A DNA stretch of 64,000 nucleotides, taken from assembly GCA_900103495.1 (NCBI GenBank), contig FMWZ01000011.1:62001-126000 (forward strand). The letters are read 5' to 3'. The notes beneath the pieces were generated by a model. It did not search any database. It saw only the letters and a list, made by a program, of their open reading frames with translations, and was not told the origin of the DNA. Source of the DNA: Lachnospiraceae bacterium G11 (lineage in GTDB: Bacteria > Bacillota > Clostridia > Lachnospirales > Lachnospiraceae). Position numbers and translations under genes: made by a program. Shown here in pieces: positions 27,534 through 36,811 of this stretch (position 1 is its first letter; each line of letters starts with the position of its first letter).

Positions 27534-28463
27534 ATGAGCTTACTGAGCGTAATAGTACCTTGCTATAACGAGGAAGAGAATGTTCCCTATTTCTACGAGG
27601 AGTTTCTTAAGAACAAGGATTTCTTCGACAAAGAGGGAATAGATTTTGAAATTATATATGTGGATGACGGCTCCAAGGACAACACGGCTTCAAGAGTCAA
27701 GGAACTTCGCAGTAAGGACGAGAGGGTTCGCCTCTTATCCTTCTCAAGAAACTTTGGCAAAGAAGCTGCAATGTACGCAGGCCTTAGGAAATCCAAGGGC
27801 GACTACGTTGCCATTATGGATGCCGATCTTCAGGATCCCCCTTCACTGATTCCCGAAATGTTCGGATATATCAAGGAAGGCTATGATTCTGTTGCCACAA
27901 GAAGAGTAAGCAGAAAGGGCGAGCCCTTGATCCGCTCATTCTTCGCAAGACGTTTCTACAAGTTTATGAAGAGAGTATCCAAGACAGAAATAGTTGACGG
28001 AGCCAGAGACTTCAGGCTCATGTCCAGAGTCATGGTTGACGCCGTTTTGGAGCTGACTGAATACAATCGTTTCACCAAAGGAATTTTCGGCTGGGTCGGA
28101 TTCGAGACCAAGTGGGTTGAATTCGAGAATGTTGAGAGAGTAAAGGGCGAGACCAAGTGGAGCTTCTGGGGCCTGTTTAAGTACTCCATCGAAGGCATCA
28201 CCGCCTTCTCCACCGCACCCCTTAACTTCGCATCCATCATGGGCGTAATCTTCTGTATTCTGGCCTTCCTCTTAATAATCTTCACCATTATCAGGAAAGT
28301 CATATTCGGAGACCCCACCAGCGGCTGGCCGTCTCTGGTCTGCATTATTTCCCTTATAAGCGGCGTGCAGCTTCTTTGCCTGGGAATTATGGGGCAGTAC
28401 CTTTCAAGGACCTATCTTGAGGTCAAAAACCGCCCCATCTACATCATAAAGGAAGAACTGTAA
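27534..28463 (+). CDS. GT2 glycosyltransferase, membrane-anchored (GtrB/DPM-like)
   Basis: 309 residues. N-terminal GT-A domain: VIVPCYNEEENVPYFYEEF, YVDDGSKDNT, FGKEAAMYAG, MDADLQDPP (DxD-type metal-binding motif). Two C-terminal hydrophobic helices (LNFASIMGVIFCILAFLLII and GWPSLVCIISLISGVQLLCL). This layout is typical of enzymes that make polyprenyl-phosphate-linked sugars (dolichol-phosphate-mannose-synthase or GtrB type). The following multi-pass membrane protein could be the transferase that uses the product. Confidence 0.88.
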   Translation: MSLLSVIVPCYNEEENVPYFYEEFLKNKDFFDKEGIDFEIIYVDDGSKDNTASRVKELRSKDERVRLLSFSRNFGKEAAMYAGLRKSKGDYVAIMDADLQDPPSLIPEMFGYIKEGYDSVATRRVSRKGEPLIRSFFARRFYKFMKRVSKTEIVDGARDFRLMSRVMVDAVLELTEYNRFTKGIFGWVGFETKWVEFENVERVKGETKWSFWGLFKYSIEGITAFSTAPLNFASIMGVIFCILAFLLIIFTIIRKVIFGDPTSGWPSLVCIISLISGVQLLCLGIMGQYLSRTYLEVKNRPIYIIKEEL

Positions 28464-28466
28464 TCT

Positions 28467-30053
28467 ATGGAGAATTCCATCGACAGAAAATCCAAATCAG
28501 GAATTATAATTGCCATATTGGTTATCCTCCTGCCTGCAATTCAGGCAGGAGCGATAGCTTTATTTAGTTTTTGCAAGTATAAAAGCGGACTTTCTGTGCC
28601 CATGTGGAATGATGAGGCGGTTTATTTTGCCCTCATTAAGACCTGGATCACTCCCGGTGCCCATGGAGCCTTCGGCAATCCCATTGGCTATTACGGCTTT
28701 AACGGTGGCCACGCCATCCTTGGAACCGGCAGCGGCTGGAGCCCTGCCATAATATTCCCCTATGCGGTTTTTGCGAAGATGTTTGGCTTAAACTACCACA
28801 CTATCTGGGTGGCAAACATTGTGTTCATGACCCTTGGGGCTGCTTTGTTTGTCCTTATCGCAAAGCCCGATTTAAAGGCCAAAATAAGACTTCTTATTCT
28901 CGAAGCCTTTTCGGTCCCTGTGATTCTTTATGCGGGAACTCAGATGTCAGAGCCCTTAAGATACGCTCTTGCCATGGTGCTGGCAGCCTGCATCTACAGA
29001 CTGTTTTCCGAAAAAGCCGGAAAGCCCGGCCCGATTTTTACCTATGTTGTCGTTCCCCTGTATCTGATTTTTCTGGTACAGATTTATATTTTTTATGTAT
29101 TCGCGGTGCCTCTTTACATTTTCGCCGTCTTGAAAAAACAGAAGGTTCTCATAAGAACCATAGCCGCGTTTATTGCAACTGCCGTAATCGGTGGAGGAAG
29201 CTATTTCCTGCTTCATCTTATATCAAGCAACTACAATACATATAAACCCGAGAGGCTTTTGAATGCATTAAGAGCCGGAGATGTTTTCGGAATGATTAAG
29301 GCAGCTATAAGCCTTGTCAAAGAAGGACTTTTTGACTGGTTTAACCTTGCAAGATATGGCGCATGCCACGGCCTTCTGACCTGGTTTACCCTGCTTTTTG
29401 CGGGACTTTCCATTATCTGTATTATCGGAATAATCAAGTCTGAAAAGGGCGGCTACGACAGGGCAGCCTTCGTGGGAGGAATTGCTTCACTTGTGATTTT
29501 TACAGGGGCATTCATCACCATGTATTCCCTGGACCCCAACACATTCTTCAGAAGCAACTGCATTGTTGTTCTCTTTGTGATTTACCTTATTGTTATGACC
29601 GATAATAAACCACTGTTTATGGGAACTGCGGTGATTTTTGCTCTTGGAATGGCATTCGTTCCCGCAAACATTGGCGACTATGTGGGACCTGAAAGATATT
29701 TGGATGAGGAAACGAGAATTCAGTGGGATAACCTGGCATCAGACTTTGATGAGGCTATGGAGCTTTCCGATTCCGGTAACCCCTGGGATTCCACCGTGGC
29801 AACTTTCACGTTAGAGCCCAAGGTTCTGATGGCCATAAAGGCCGGAATGGGCGTAAATATGATGCTTCAGGACGATACGATACCCGAGGAAGCAGAGTAT
29901 TTGCTCTTCACCAAACATGAAGATAATTTAAGAGGCGATTGGCTTGAGAAAAGATACGATGAAATATACGAAGCCAATTCCGATTTGATAGATAACAACT
30001 ATAAACAGGTATATGAGAATGAGGATTACATCATTCTTAAGAAGAATAAATAG
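28467..30053 (+). CDS. multi-pass membrane protein, putative GT-C glycosyltransferase
   Basis: 528 residues, about eleven hydrophobic segments, then a soluble C-terminal part of around 130 residues. The first external loop after TM1 has MWNDEAVYF, an acidic pair in the place of the catalytic acidic residues of GT-C enzymes (ArnT and PMT types). Next to the GtrB-like gene, 3 nt downstream. A lipid-linked-sugar-dependent transferase is plausible; family not identified with certainty. It could instead be a GtrC-like or uncharacterised EPS-associated protein. Confidence 0.65.
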   Translation: MENSIDRKSKSGIIIAILVILLPAIQAGAIALFSFCKYKSGLSVPMWNDEAVYFALIKTWITPGAHGAFGNPIGYYGFNGGHAILGTGSGWSPAIIFPYAVFAKMFGLNYHTIWVANIVFMTLGAALFVLIAKPDLKAKIRLLILEAFSVPVILYAGTQMSEPLRYALAMVLAACIYRLFSEKAGKPGPIFTYVVVPLYLIFLVQIYIFYVFAVPLYIFAVLKKQKVLIRTIAAFIATAVIGGGSYFLLHLISSNYNTYKPERLLNALRAGDVFGMIKAAISLVKEGLFDWFNLARYGACHGLLTWFTLLFAGLSIICIIGIIKSEKGGYDRAAFVGGIASLVIFTGAFITMYSLDPNTFFRSNCIVVLFVIYLIVMTDNKPLFMGTAVIFALGMAFVPANIGDYVGPERYLDEETRIQWDNLASDFDEAMELSDSGNPWDSTVATFTLEPKVLMAIKAGMGVNMMLQDDTIPEEAEYLLFTKHEDNLRGDWLEKRYDEIYEANSDLIDNNYKQVYENEDYIILKKNK

Positions 30054-30063
30054 GCGGAAATAA

Positions 30064-31065
30064 ATGGTAGCATTATTTGTTTTATTTATTGCCTTGGTGC
30101 CCTTTTGCTTGGGCATGTTTGTAAGAACCATATTGGATACTGAGGGACAGAACCTGGCAGATTATTATATCTGCGGATTTTTGACCCTTATTGTTGTGTC
30201 CGGATTTACACAGCTGGCGGCTATTCTATTAAACTATTCCTTCTCCTGGTATTGCAGCACCCTGCTTGTGGCATCACTTGCCATGTCCGTGGCGGGAATT
30301 GTAATATCTGTGGCCTTAAACAGATTCAGCATTAAGCAGCAAAAGAAGAACTACAGAGATCACATCAAGGGCATCTCCAGAGGCGGAAACGTTCTGGGTC
30401 TTATGATTATCGCTTTTGTTTTTATAGGAGTCCTTACAAGAATATTGTTATCCTCTTCAATCCTTGAGGGAGACTTCACTTTGGAGACCATTAACACCTG
30501 TCTTTCCACAGACACTATCTATAAATATAATTCCCTGACAGGTGAATATATCGAGAACGGAATGCCCATCAGACAGCAGATTCTTACCCTGCCTGTTCTT
30601 CTGGGATTCTTTATAAAGACTTTTGGACTGAATGCCACAACCTTTGTTCTTAAGGTATTCCCATGTTTTGTGGCCTTCCTTTACTTCCTTACCCTTCACA
30701 GGATAGGAACACATATTTATCCGGACAATACTGAGAAGAGACTTACCTTCACAGGTATATTTGCATTTATGATTCTTGTGGGAGACATTTCACTTAAGGC
30801 TCCCTCATTCCTTTTGATATATCAGGGCTTTACCGGATATGCCTTTCTGTCATGCGTATGCCTTCCCTACCTTTTCTCTGCATGCCTTAGAAGAAAATGG
30901 GGAATTGCGGCAGTGTGCATAGCCTGTGAGGCTTTCACAATATGGACCACCTATGGAGTGGGATTCGGAGTGCTGGTAGTGGCATTCTTCGTCATCGCTT
31001 TGTTACTCAGAAAAGTCATCAGAAAAACACCCGGGCGAGGAAAAGAACAGCCCGGTAAGGTATAA
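30064..31065 (+). CDS. membrane protein, N-terminal part of a split DUF6077-like gene
   Basis: 333 residues, eight or so hydrophobic segments, resembling the DUF6077-type membrane proteins of EPS clusters (family call tentative). The frame stops with TAA at 31063 in what looks like a basic cytoplasmic loop (RKVIRKTPGRGKEQPGKV). After one codon (TTT), an ATG at 31069 in the same frame resumes with a hydrophobic helix. Together the two halves would be about 595 residues, a normal length for such multi-pass proteins. Either one gene with a single stop or two coupled genes. No ribosome binding site question for this start: AGGCGG precedes it. Confidence 0.7.
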   Translation: MVALFVLFIALVPFCLGMFVRTILDTEGQNLADYYICGFLTLIVVSGFTQLAAILLNYSFSWYCSTLLVASLAMSVAGIVISVALNRFSIKQQKKNYRDHIKGISRGGNVLGLMIIAFVFIGVLTRILLSSSILEGDFTLETINTCLSTDTIYKYNSLTGEYIENGMPIRQQILTLPVLLGFFIKTFGLNATTFVLKVFPCFVAFLYFLTLHRIGTHIYPDNTEKRLTFTGIFAFMILVGDISLKAPSFLLIYQGFTGYAFLSCVCLPYLFSACLRRKWGIAAVCIACEAFTIWTTYGVGFGVLVVAFFVIALLLRKVIRKTPGRGKEQPGKV

Positions 31066-31068
31066 TTT

Positions 31069-31851
31069 ATGTATCTGGCAATATTACTTGTTACAATTTT
31101 ATATTTGTACACCATAAGGCATTCCGGAAAGGACCTTTTGGAGTATGGAATTGTCAGCGCAGGCTTTGTTCTTTTCCCTGTTACAAGCATGCTGATTGTT
31201 GTGCTGTTCCAGGGCTTTTATGGCTATGATGAGACCATGTGGCTTCTTCCAATGCTGGTGGTGCCCGCCTATGCCGTTGCGGAGATAAAGGATGTTATTC
31301 CTGCGGATTCAAGGAAGCGCTTCCTTATGCCCATTATCTGCATTATTATTTTCCTTTGCGGATGGATGTCCTTTGATAAGGATGGACAGACCTATCTTTG
31401 TGGAATTGATGATGCCACGGAATATGACGCTGAATTTAATGAAGTTTACGATATAATAATAGAGGATGCAGGCCCTGCAGGTGCTGAAGGTTCAAGAAAG
31501 ATCGTCATGGCAGCTCCCAGAGAAATCATGGAGAGAGCCAGAATCTATGACGGACGAATCGGTCTTGCCTACGGAAGAGACCTTTGGGAAGTTGATCTTG
31601 ATTACGCTTTCTATGAGCCTATAACCGAGGAGGCAAGGGATATAGCTGAGAAAATGGAAGAGCCTTTGCCCGGCTATCCCTCAGGCCTTATTAAGAACCT
31701 TCTTAAGGTTGGGGCTACCTATCTTGTTTTTGACAAAGAGAATTTAAGCTACGGTGAGGACATGCAGTATCCTGCCGAGTTTTCCAGCAGAAAGTATAAA
31801 TACAGCCGTTTCAGCGAAACGAGACACTATGTAATTTATCACCTGGGATAA
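31069..31851 (+). CDS. membrane protein, C-terminal part of a split gene
   Basis: 260 residues: three hydrophobic segments (LAILLVTILYLYTI, AGFVLFPVTSMLIVVLFQGF, FLMPIICIIIFLCGWMSF) and a soluble extracytoplasmic C-terminal domain. It continues in the same frame as the gene just upstream; only TAA (31063-31065) and one codon separate them. A weak AAGG lies 9 nt before the ATG, so translation restart after the stop is possible. If read through, the C-terminal domain would follow the membrane region, as in other GT-C-like or EPS-associated proteins with a soluble tail (compare the gene at 28467). Confidence 0.65.
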   Translation: MYLAILLVTILYLYTIRHSGKDLLEYGIVSAGFVLFPVTSMLIVVLFQGFYGYDETMWLLPMLVVPAYAVAEIKDVIPADSRKRFLMPIICIIIFLCGWMSFDKDGQTYLCGIDDATEYDAEFNEVYDIIIEDAGPAGAEGSRKIVMAAPREIMERARIYDGRIGLAYGRDLWEVDLDYAFYEPITEEARDIAEKMEEPLPGYPSGLIKNLLKVGATYLVFDKENLSYGEDMQYPAEFSSRKYKYSRFSETRHYVIYHLG

Positions 31852-31864
31852 GAGGCGTAACCAT

Positions 31865-32623
31865 ATGGAGAAAGATTTTGGAATGGTAAGCATTGTGATT
31901 CCCGTTCACAATGCCGAAAAGTTCATAATCCCTGCAGTGGACAGTATACGAAATCAAACCTATACTAACTGGCAGCTTATTTTGGTGGATGACGGGTCTA
32001 AAGATAACAGTGGCTCTGTTATAGATGAGCTCGCAAAGGACAATGACAGAATTCTTGCATTTCACACCCAGGGAGTAGGGGCTGCAGAGGCAAGAAACCT
32101 GGGTACAACCCATTCTGATGGAAGATTTCTTGCATTTTTGGATGCAGACGACCTTTGGGCACCTGAGAAACTGGAACACGAGTTATTTTATTTAACGGAA
32201 AATGATGGGGCTTTTGCCTTTACCGGATATGAATTTGCAGATGAATTTGGAGTGGGGAACGGCAAGATCGTCCATCCGCCCAAAACATTAACTTATAAGG
32301 AAGCTTTGAAGAACACGACGATTTTTACATCTACGGTGCTCTTTGATCTAAGTAAACTTACCAAAGAAGAGCTTATGATGCCTAAAGTCAAAAGCGAGGA
32401 TACCGCTCTTTGGTGGAGAATATTAAGAAGCGGTGTCACAGCCTATGGCCTTGACGAGAATCTTGTTGTTTACAGGAGAGCGGGGAAATCTCTTTCATCC
32501 AACAAGCTGGAGGCCGTCAGGAGAATCTGGAATCTGTACAGAAAAGTTGAAGGGCTGTCGGTAATAAAGAGTTGTTATTATTTTGTGTTCTGGGGATATA
32601 ACGCGGTTGCACGCAGGGTTTAG
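31865..32623 (+). CDS. GT2 family glycosyltransferase
   Basis: 252 residues. GT-A motifs VSIVIPVHNAEKFI, LVDDGSKDNSGSVI, EARNLGTTHSDGRF and LDADDLWAPEKLEHE, the usual DxD-bearing segment of family 2. No clear membrane segment, so probably cytoplasmic. Adds a sugar to the lipid-linked repeat unit. RBS is weak (GAGGCG). In the EPS operon between the split membrane gene and the initiating sugar transferase. Confidence 0.9.
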   Translation: MEKDFGMVSIVIPVHNAEKFIIPAVDSIRNQTYTNWQLILVDDGSKDNSGSVIDELAKDNDRILAFHTQGVGAAEARNLGTTHSDGRFLAFLDADDLWAPEKLEHELFYLTENDGAFAFTGYEFADEFGVGNGKIVHPPKTLTYKEALKNTTIFTSTVLFDLSKLTKEELMMPKVKSEDTALWWRILRSGVTAYGLDENLVVYRRAGKSLSSNKLEAVRRIWNLYRKVEGLSVIKSCYYFVFWGYNAVARRV

Positions 32624-32634
32624 GGAGAGAAAGA

Positions 32635-34035
32635 ATGAAGAAACTGTCGTCATTTAAGAGACTGCTCACTCTGATAATTGCAGGTATAAGTGCTTATATC
32701 GAGTGGCAATGGTATTTCTACTACTGGTTCGGTGAATTGTTCCCCCGTTGGGTAAGAGAGAGATTGCCCATTTACAAGATGGGTCATATTCCCGTACTGG
32801 CAGTATATGCAATTATCCTGCTGGTTTTCATGTATACCTACGGAGCCACAAAGTTTAATTACAGTAAGACCTCGGATATAATTTTTTCACTGATATTTGC
32901 CACCTTTTGGGCCAATGCCATAACTTATGTTCAGGCCTGTATTATGTGTTTGAAAATTCTGCCGGGATATATGTTTATAAAGATGAGCATATATCAGGTT
33001 ATCTGCGCTGCCCTTTGGGTTGTGATAGCTCAGTTTATCCTGGCAAAGATATTCCCTCCCAGAAAGCTTCTGCTTCTAAGTGCTGAGAGACCCACAGAGG
33101 ATATAATAAAGAAATTCTCCACAAGGCAGGATAAGTACGAGATCATAAAGACCATGAATATCTCTGAGGGCCTTGAGAAGGTCATGACTGAGATTTCGGA
33201 GAATTCGGTATACGACGGAATAATCATCTGGGATATTCCCGCTTCACAGAGAAATTCTCTTTTGAAGTACTGTTACGGAAAGAAAATAAGAGCTTACACC
33301 ATGCCCAAAATATCAGATGTTATTTTAAGGGGCTCGGAGCAGCTCCATCTTTTCGATACACCCATCCTTCTTACCAGGGAATACGATCTTACAATGGAGG
33401 AACGCTTCTTTAAGAGAATGATTGATCTGATTTTTGCCATTCTCTTATTTGTAATTACTTCGCCCATTATGCTTATAACTGCCATTGTTGTTAAACTTTA
33501 CGACGGTGGTCCCATTCTTTATAAGCAGATAAGATGTACAAGAGACATGAAGGAGTTTAAAATCCTTAAGTTCAGAAGCATGAGAATCGATGCGGAGAAG
33601 GACGGAGTTGCAAGACTGGCATCAAAGGGGGACAGCAGGATTACTCCCATAGGCAAGTTCATAAGAGCGGTGAGAATCGATGAGCTTCCACAGCTTATTA
33701 ACATTATTAAGGGCGATATGAGTTTCATTGGTCCCAGGCCTGAAAGACCCGAGATTATCGCTCAGTATCTGGAGACAATGCCGGAGTTTATTTTCCGCAC
33801 AAGAGTAAGAGCCGGCCTTGCGGGATATGCTCAGGTATATGGAAAATATAACACCACACCCTACGATAAATTAAAACTGGATTTATTTTATATCAATAAT
33901 TACAGCATTTGGCTTGACTTAAGACTGATGCTTTTGACATTGAAAATTCTTCTTACGCCGGACAGTACAGAGGGCGTGGAAGCAGAACAGATCACTGCCG
34001 AGAAAAATGTAATTGAGGAAAACAATGGAAATTAA
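32635..34035 (+). CDS. undecaprenyl-phosphate sugar phosphotransferase (initiating)
   Basis: 466 residues. Four or five N-terminal hydrophobic segments, a Rossmann-like middle, then the bacterial sugar transferase domain: TM anchor MIDLIFAILLFVITSPIMLI, KLYDGGPILYKQIRCTRDMK, FKILKFRSMRIDAE, RIDELPQLINIIKGDMSFIG, PRPERPEI. This WbaP/WcaJ-type enzyme transfers the first sugar-1-phosphate to undecaprenyl phosphate and so starts repeat-unit assembly. GGAGAGAAAG precedes the start. The 3' end overlaps the Wzz-like gene by 11 bp. Confidence 0.93.
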   Translation: MKKLSSFKRLLTLIIAGISAYIEWQWYFYYWFGELFPRWVRERLPIYKMGHIPVLAVYAIILLVFMYTYGATKFNYSKTSDIIFSLIFATFWANAITYVQACIMCLKILPGYMFIKMSIYQVICAALWVVIAQFILAKIFPPRKLLLLSAERPTEDIIKKFSTRQDKYEIIKTMNISEGLEKVMTEISENSVYDGIIIWDIPASQRNSLLKYCYGKKIRAYTMPKISDVILRGSEQLHLFDTPILLTREYDLTMEERFFKRMIDLIFAILLFVITSPIMLITAIVVKLYDGGPILYKQIRCTRDMKEFKILKFRSMRIDAEKDGVARLASKGDSRITPIGKFIRAVRIDELPQLINIIKGDMSFIGPRPERPEIIAQYLETMPEFIFRTRVRAGLAGYAQVYGKYNTTPYDKLKLDLFYINNYSIWLDLRLMLLTLKILLTPDSTEGVEAEQITAEKNVIEENNGN

Positions 34036-34909
34036 GTACGGCAAAGAACCTTTGGATTTAAGATTATGTGCACTTAGAATGCTTCGCAAATGGTGGATAC
34101 TCCCGACCTGTATTCTGGCGGGAGCTGCCCTTTTTGCGGGCATTTATTATTTGACTCAGATAGCCTTCGCCCCCACCACATTTGTGACAGAGACTGAATA
34201 CTATGTGGAGTATAAGGATGCCATAACCTACGAACAGCAGTATACCTTCTATAACCAGAACACCTGGGAGAGCCTGTCAAAGACGGATCTTTTTGTGGAC
34301 ACAATAAAGGAAAAAGCTGCCGAGACCGGATATGAACTTACGACAGATGAGATAAATGCCGCTCTTAAGACAACTCTTCTTACGGATGTAAGAATTGTTC
34401 ATGCAACGGTAGCGAGCACAGACGACAAAGAGTGCATGAAGATAACCAATGCTTTACCGGAAGCCTTCGCAAAATTTGGTGAAGCCCAGAGAGAAATTGA
34501 CGAAATCAGACAGATTACAAGTGTCGTGGCGGCTGACGAAAAGGTTCTTGATAACAGAACCGTTCCTGCAGCAATCCTTGGAGCGGTTGTGGCCTTCTTT
34601 GTAACAATATTTGTAATGTATATTTTCGCTATCCTTGACAAATCCATATATCTCCCCATAGAGCTTACAAGGAGATTCGGAATTCATGCAGATAAGGGTG
34701 AGTCAAATAAGGATGACAGCGTTTATTACGAAGAATTATCCGAGACTTTATTTGTAAAAAGCAAGGATAAAAACACAACTGTTATTGAAAAGACCCTTTC
34801 AGACCTTAAATATGAAAATAAAAACGTCAAAGAGATGATACTTTTTGGTGTGGATGAGAAACTCTACAAGGCTTATTATGCTACAGCCCCAAAGAGGAAA
34901 CAGAAATGA
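34025..34909 (+). CDS. Wzz-like polysaccharide chain-length determinant (CpsC type)
   Basis: 294 residues. Two hydrophobic helices near each end (WWILPTCILAGAALFAGIYY and PAAILGAVVAFFVTIFVMYI) with a periplasm-facing middle, the PCP layout. A TTG at 34013 opens the frame, but ATG 34025 has GAGGAAA in the preceding sequence. No CpsD-type tyrosine kinase domain follows; a partner kinase would have to be encoded elsewhere, although the C-terminal cytoplasmic tail (residues ~220-294) could interact with one. Its role is to set polymer length. Overlaps the following GT gene by 4 bp. Confidence 0.8.
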   Translation: MEIKYGKEPLDLRLCALRMLRKWWILPTCILAGAALFAGIYYLTQIAFAPTTFVTETEYYVEYKDAITYEQQYTFYNQNTWESLSKTDLFVDTIKEKAAETGYELTTDEINAALKTTLLTDVRIVHATVASTDDKECMKITNALPEAFAKFGEAQREIDEIRQITSVVAADEKVLDNRTVPAAILGAVVAFFVTIFVMYIFAILDKSIYLPIELTRRFGIHADKGESNKDDSVYYEELSETLFVKSKDKNTTVIEKTLSDLKYENKNVKEMILFGVDEKLYKAYYATAPKRKQK

Positions 34910-35703
34910 AGATAGAAGTTCTGGTGGCAGCTCTCGAGAAGAACCCTGAAGAGCTGGCTAAAAAAATGAATATCAGAACCGATTGCTTAATCGTTAATCA
35001 GTGTGACAGGAACGGCTTCGATGAATTCAGCCGAAACGGTCACACTGTTCGTGTTTTATCAATGACTGACCGTGGGGTTGGAATAAGCAGGAACGCTGCC
35101 ATTGATAATTCAAAGGGAGACATACTTCTCTTCTCGGATCAGGACATTGTCTATAACGATGACTATGAGTCTGTAATAGAGGAGGAGTTTAATCTGAATC
35201 CGGGTGCTGATATGCTGGTGTTTAACATAGGTATAGATGAATCCCGGAAAACCTTCGAAAATACCGACAGAAACAGAGTGCATTTCTTTAACAGCGGCCG
35301 ATATGGAGCAGTATCGTTTGCGATCAAAAAAGATGCATTAATTAAATCTGGAATTAAGTTTTCACTGCTTTTCGGAGGCGGAGCAAAATACTCTGCAGGT
35401 GAGGACAGCTTATTTATTTTTGAACTTTTGAAAAAGGGCGTAAAGATATATAAGGCCATTGGATATCTGGGGAAAGAGGATTCCTCTGAGTCCACGTGGT
35501 TTAAGGGATATAATGAGAAATACTTTTTTGACAGAGGAGTGCTTTATGCTTTCCTCTACGGAATAATGGCAAAGCCCTTTGCAATAAGATTTCTTAAAGC
35601 CCATTCAAATACTCTTTTAAGTGAAATGAGTTTTAATGAAGCTTACAGAATAATGAAGTCCGGAATCAGACAGGGCAGGATTGAGAAAGAGAGGGTTAGC
35701 TAA
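34906..35703 (+). CDS. GT2-type glycosyltransferase, EPS cluster
   Basis: 265 residues. Motifs IEVLVAALEKNPEELAKKM, DRGVGISRNAAIDNSKGDIL, LFSDQDIVYNDDYESVIEEE (acid-rich metal site) and SAGEDSLFIFELLKKG, the galactosyltransferase-like C-terminal motif. Start overlaps the preceding stop (ATGA). Donor and acceptor unknown. Shares the fold of the EpsE-like GT-A enzymes. No transmembrane helix seen. The A+T-rich start codon region reflects the tight operon packing. Confidence 0.85.
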   Translation: MKIEVLVAALEKNPEELAKKMNIRTDCLIVNQCDRNGFDEFSRNGHTVRVLSMTDRGVGISRNAAIDNSKGDILLFSDQDIVYNDDYESVIEEEFNLNPGADMLVFNIGIDESRKTFENTDRNRVHFFNSGRYGAVSFAIKKDALIKSGIKFSLLFGGGAKYSAGEDSLFIFELLKKGVKIYKAIGYLGKEDSSESTWFKGYNEKYFFDRGVLYAFLYGIMAKPFAIRFLKAHSNTLLSEMSFNEAYRIMKSGIRQGRIEKERVS

Positions 35704-36803
35704 TGGCAGTATATATTTCCTTAACCATAATCGTAACCCTTCTCGGATTCTTTGTAGCCACGTCGGGAAGGACTGTTCTTTTAGACAACCATGGAGAGAT
35801 ATGTGATTTTACAAAGCAGAAGGCTTTCAACCTTGGATTCGTATTCATGGTCTTCATGCTTTTGTTTGGGGTTAGTGTCTGCAGAATAGCGGTAGGAAAC
35901 GACTACTGGGTATACAGAGATTACATTTTAAAAATAGCCGCAGGAAGACATGTGGCAACAGAATTCGGGTTTAATTATCTGGTTAAGTTCTGTCAGTTCC
36001 TGACACAAAATGACGAGTGTTATTTATTGGTCCTGGGAATCTTCTCTCTTGCTACGGTTTATCTGTTTGTGAAGGCAATGTACGAGCAGAGCCTCTGGTT
36101 TGGAATGTCAGTGTACCTTCTTTTGACGGGAGGATACTATTTCTTAAGCCTTAACTCTGTGAGATATTATTTTGCGGTGGCCATTGCTCTTGTTGCCATG
36201 AGGCAGGTTATTAAGGGCGAGTGGATTAAGTTTGTATTGATGGTTCTCGTGGGAGCCTGCTTCCACAAATCTCTCCTTATAATATTGGTGCTTTACCCTC
36301 TGGCCAGACTTAAATGGAACAGGTGGGTTATGGGGGGCGCCATTGCCCTTTGTGCAAGCCTTGTGGTATTTAAGGATCTGTACAGAAAGCTTTTGTTCCT
36401 GGTTTACCCCTATTATGAAAATTCCATGTTCGACGACGGAAGCGTTTCCGTTGTGAACATTTTAAAGGGTGCAGCCATAGTCGGATTTGCACTTTTCTAC
36501 TATAGAAAGTATATTAAAGATTCGGAGGCGGACAGGTTCTACCTAAACCTTCAGATCGGAGCCCTTATGCTTTATTGCTTCGGTTCCTTTATTCCTGAGG
36601 TCTCAAGAATCGGTTACTACCTGAATATATCTCTGGTTTTCCTTATTCCCAATGTCCTTAAAAAGATAGAGAACAGGAAGGCTAAAATCTTTTTCACCGT
36701 TGCCATTATGCTTGCCTTTGCAGGATATTTTGCATTCTTCTTAAAGGGCGCCGACAGCGTTGATATAAGAATTATTCCATATAGAAACTGGATTTTTAAC
36801 TAG
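35703..36803 (+). CDS. epsG: EpsG-family membrane protein, putative polymerase
   Basis: 366 residues with about eleven hydrophobic segments. The region after TM1 (CRIAVGNDYWVYRDYILKIA) and FGFNYLVKFCQFLTQN matches the EpsG / Wzy-like family, in which EpsG is needed for polysaccharide polymerisation or export. The stop of the upstream gene and this start share one base (TAATG). No separate Wzx flippase is present in the window, so export may use a flippase elsewhere. Confidence 0.8.
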   Translation: MAVYISLTIIVTLLGFFVATSGRTVLLDNHGEICDFTKQKAFNLGFVFMVFMLLFGVSVCRIAVGNDYWVYRDYILKIAAGRHVATEFGFNYLVKFCQFLTQNDECYLLVLGIFSLATVYLFVKAMYEQSLWFGMSVYLLLTGGYYFLSLNSVRYYFAVAIALVAMRQVIKGEWIKFVLMVLVGACFHKSLLIILVLYPLARLKWNRWVMGGAIALCASLVVFKDLYRKLLFLVYPYYENSMFDDGSVSVVNILKGAAIVGFALFYYRKYIKDSEADRFYLNLQIGALMLYCFGSFIPEVSRIGYYLNISLVFLIPNVLKKIENRKAKIFFTVAIMLAFAGYFAFFLKGADSVDIRIIPYRNWIFN

Positions 36804-36811
36804 GTATTATA

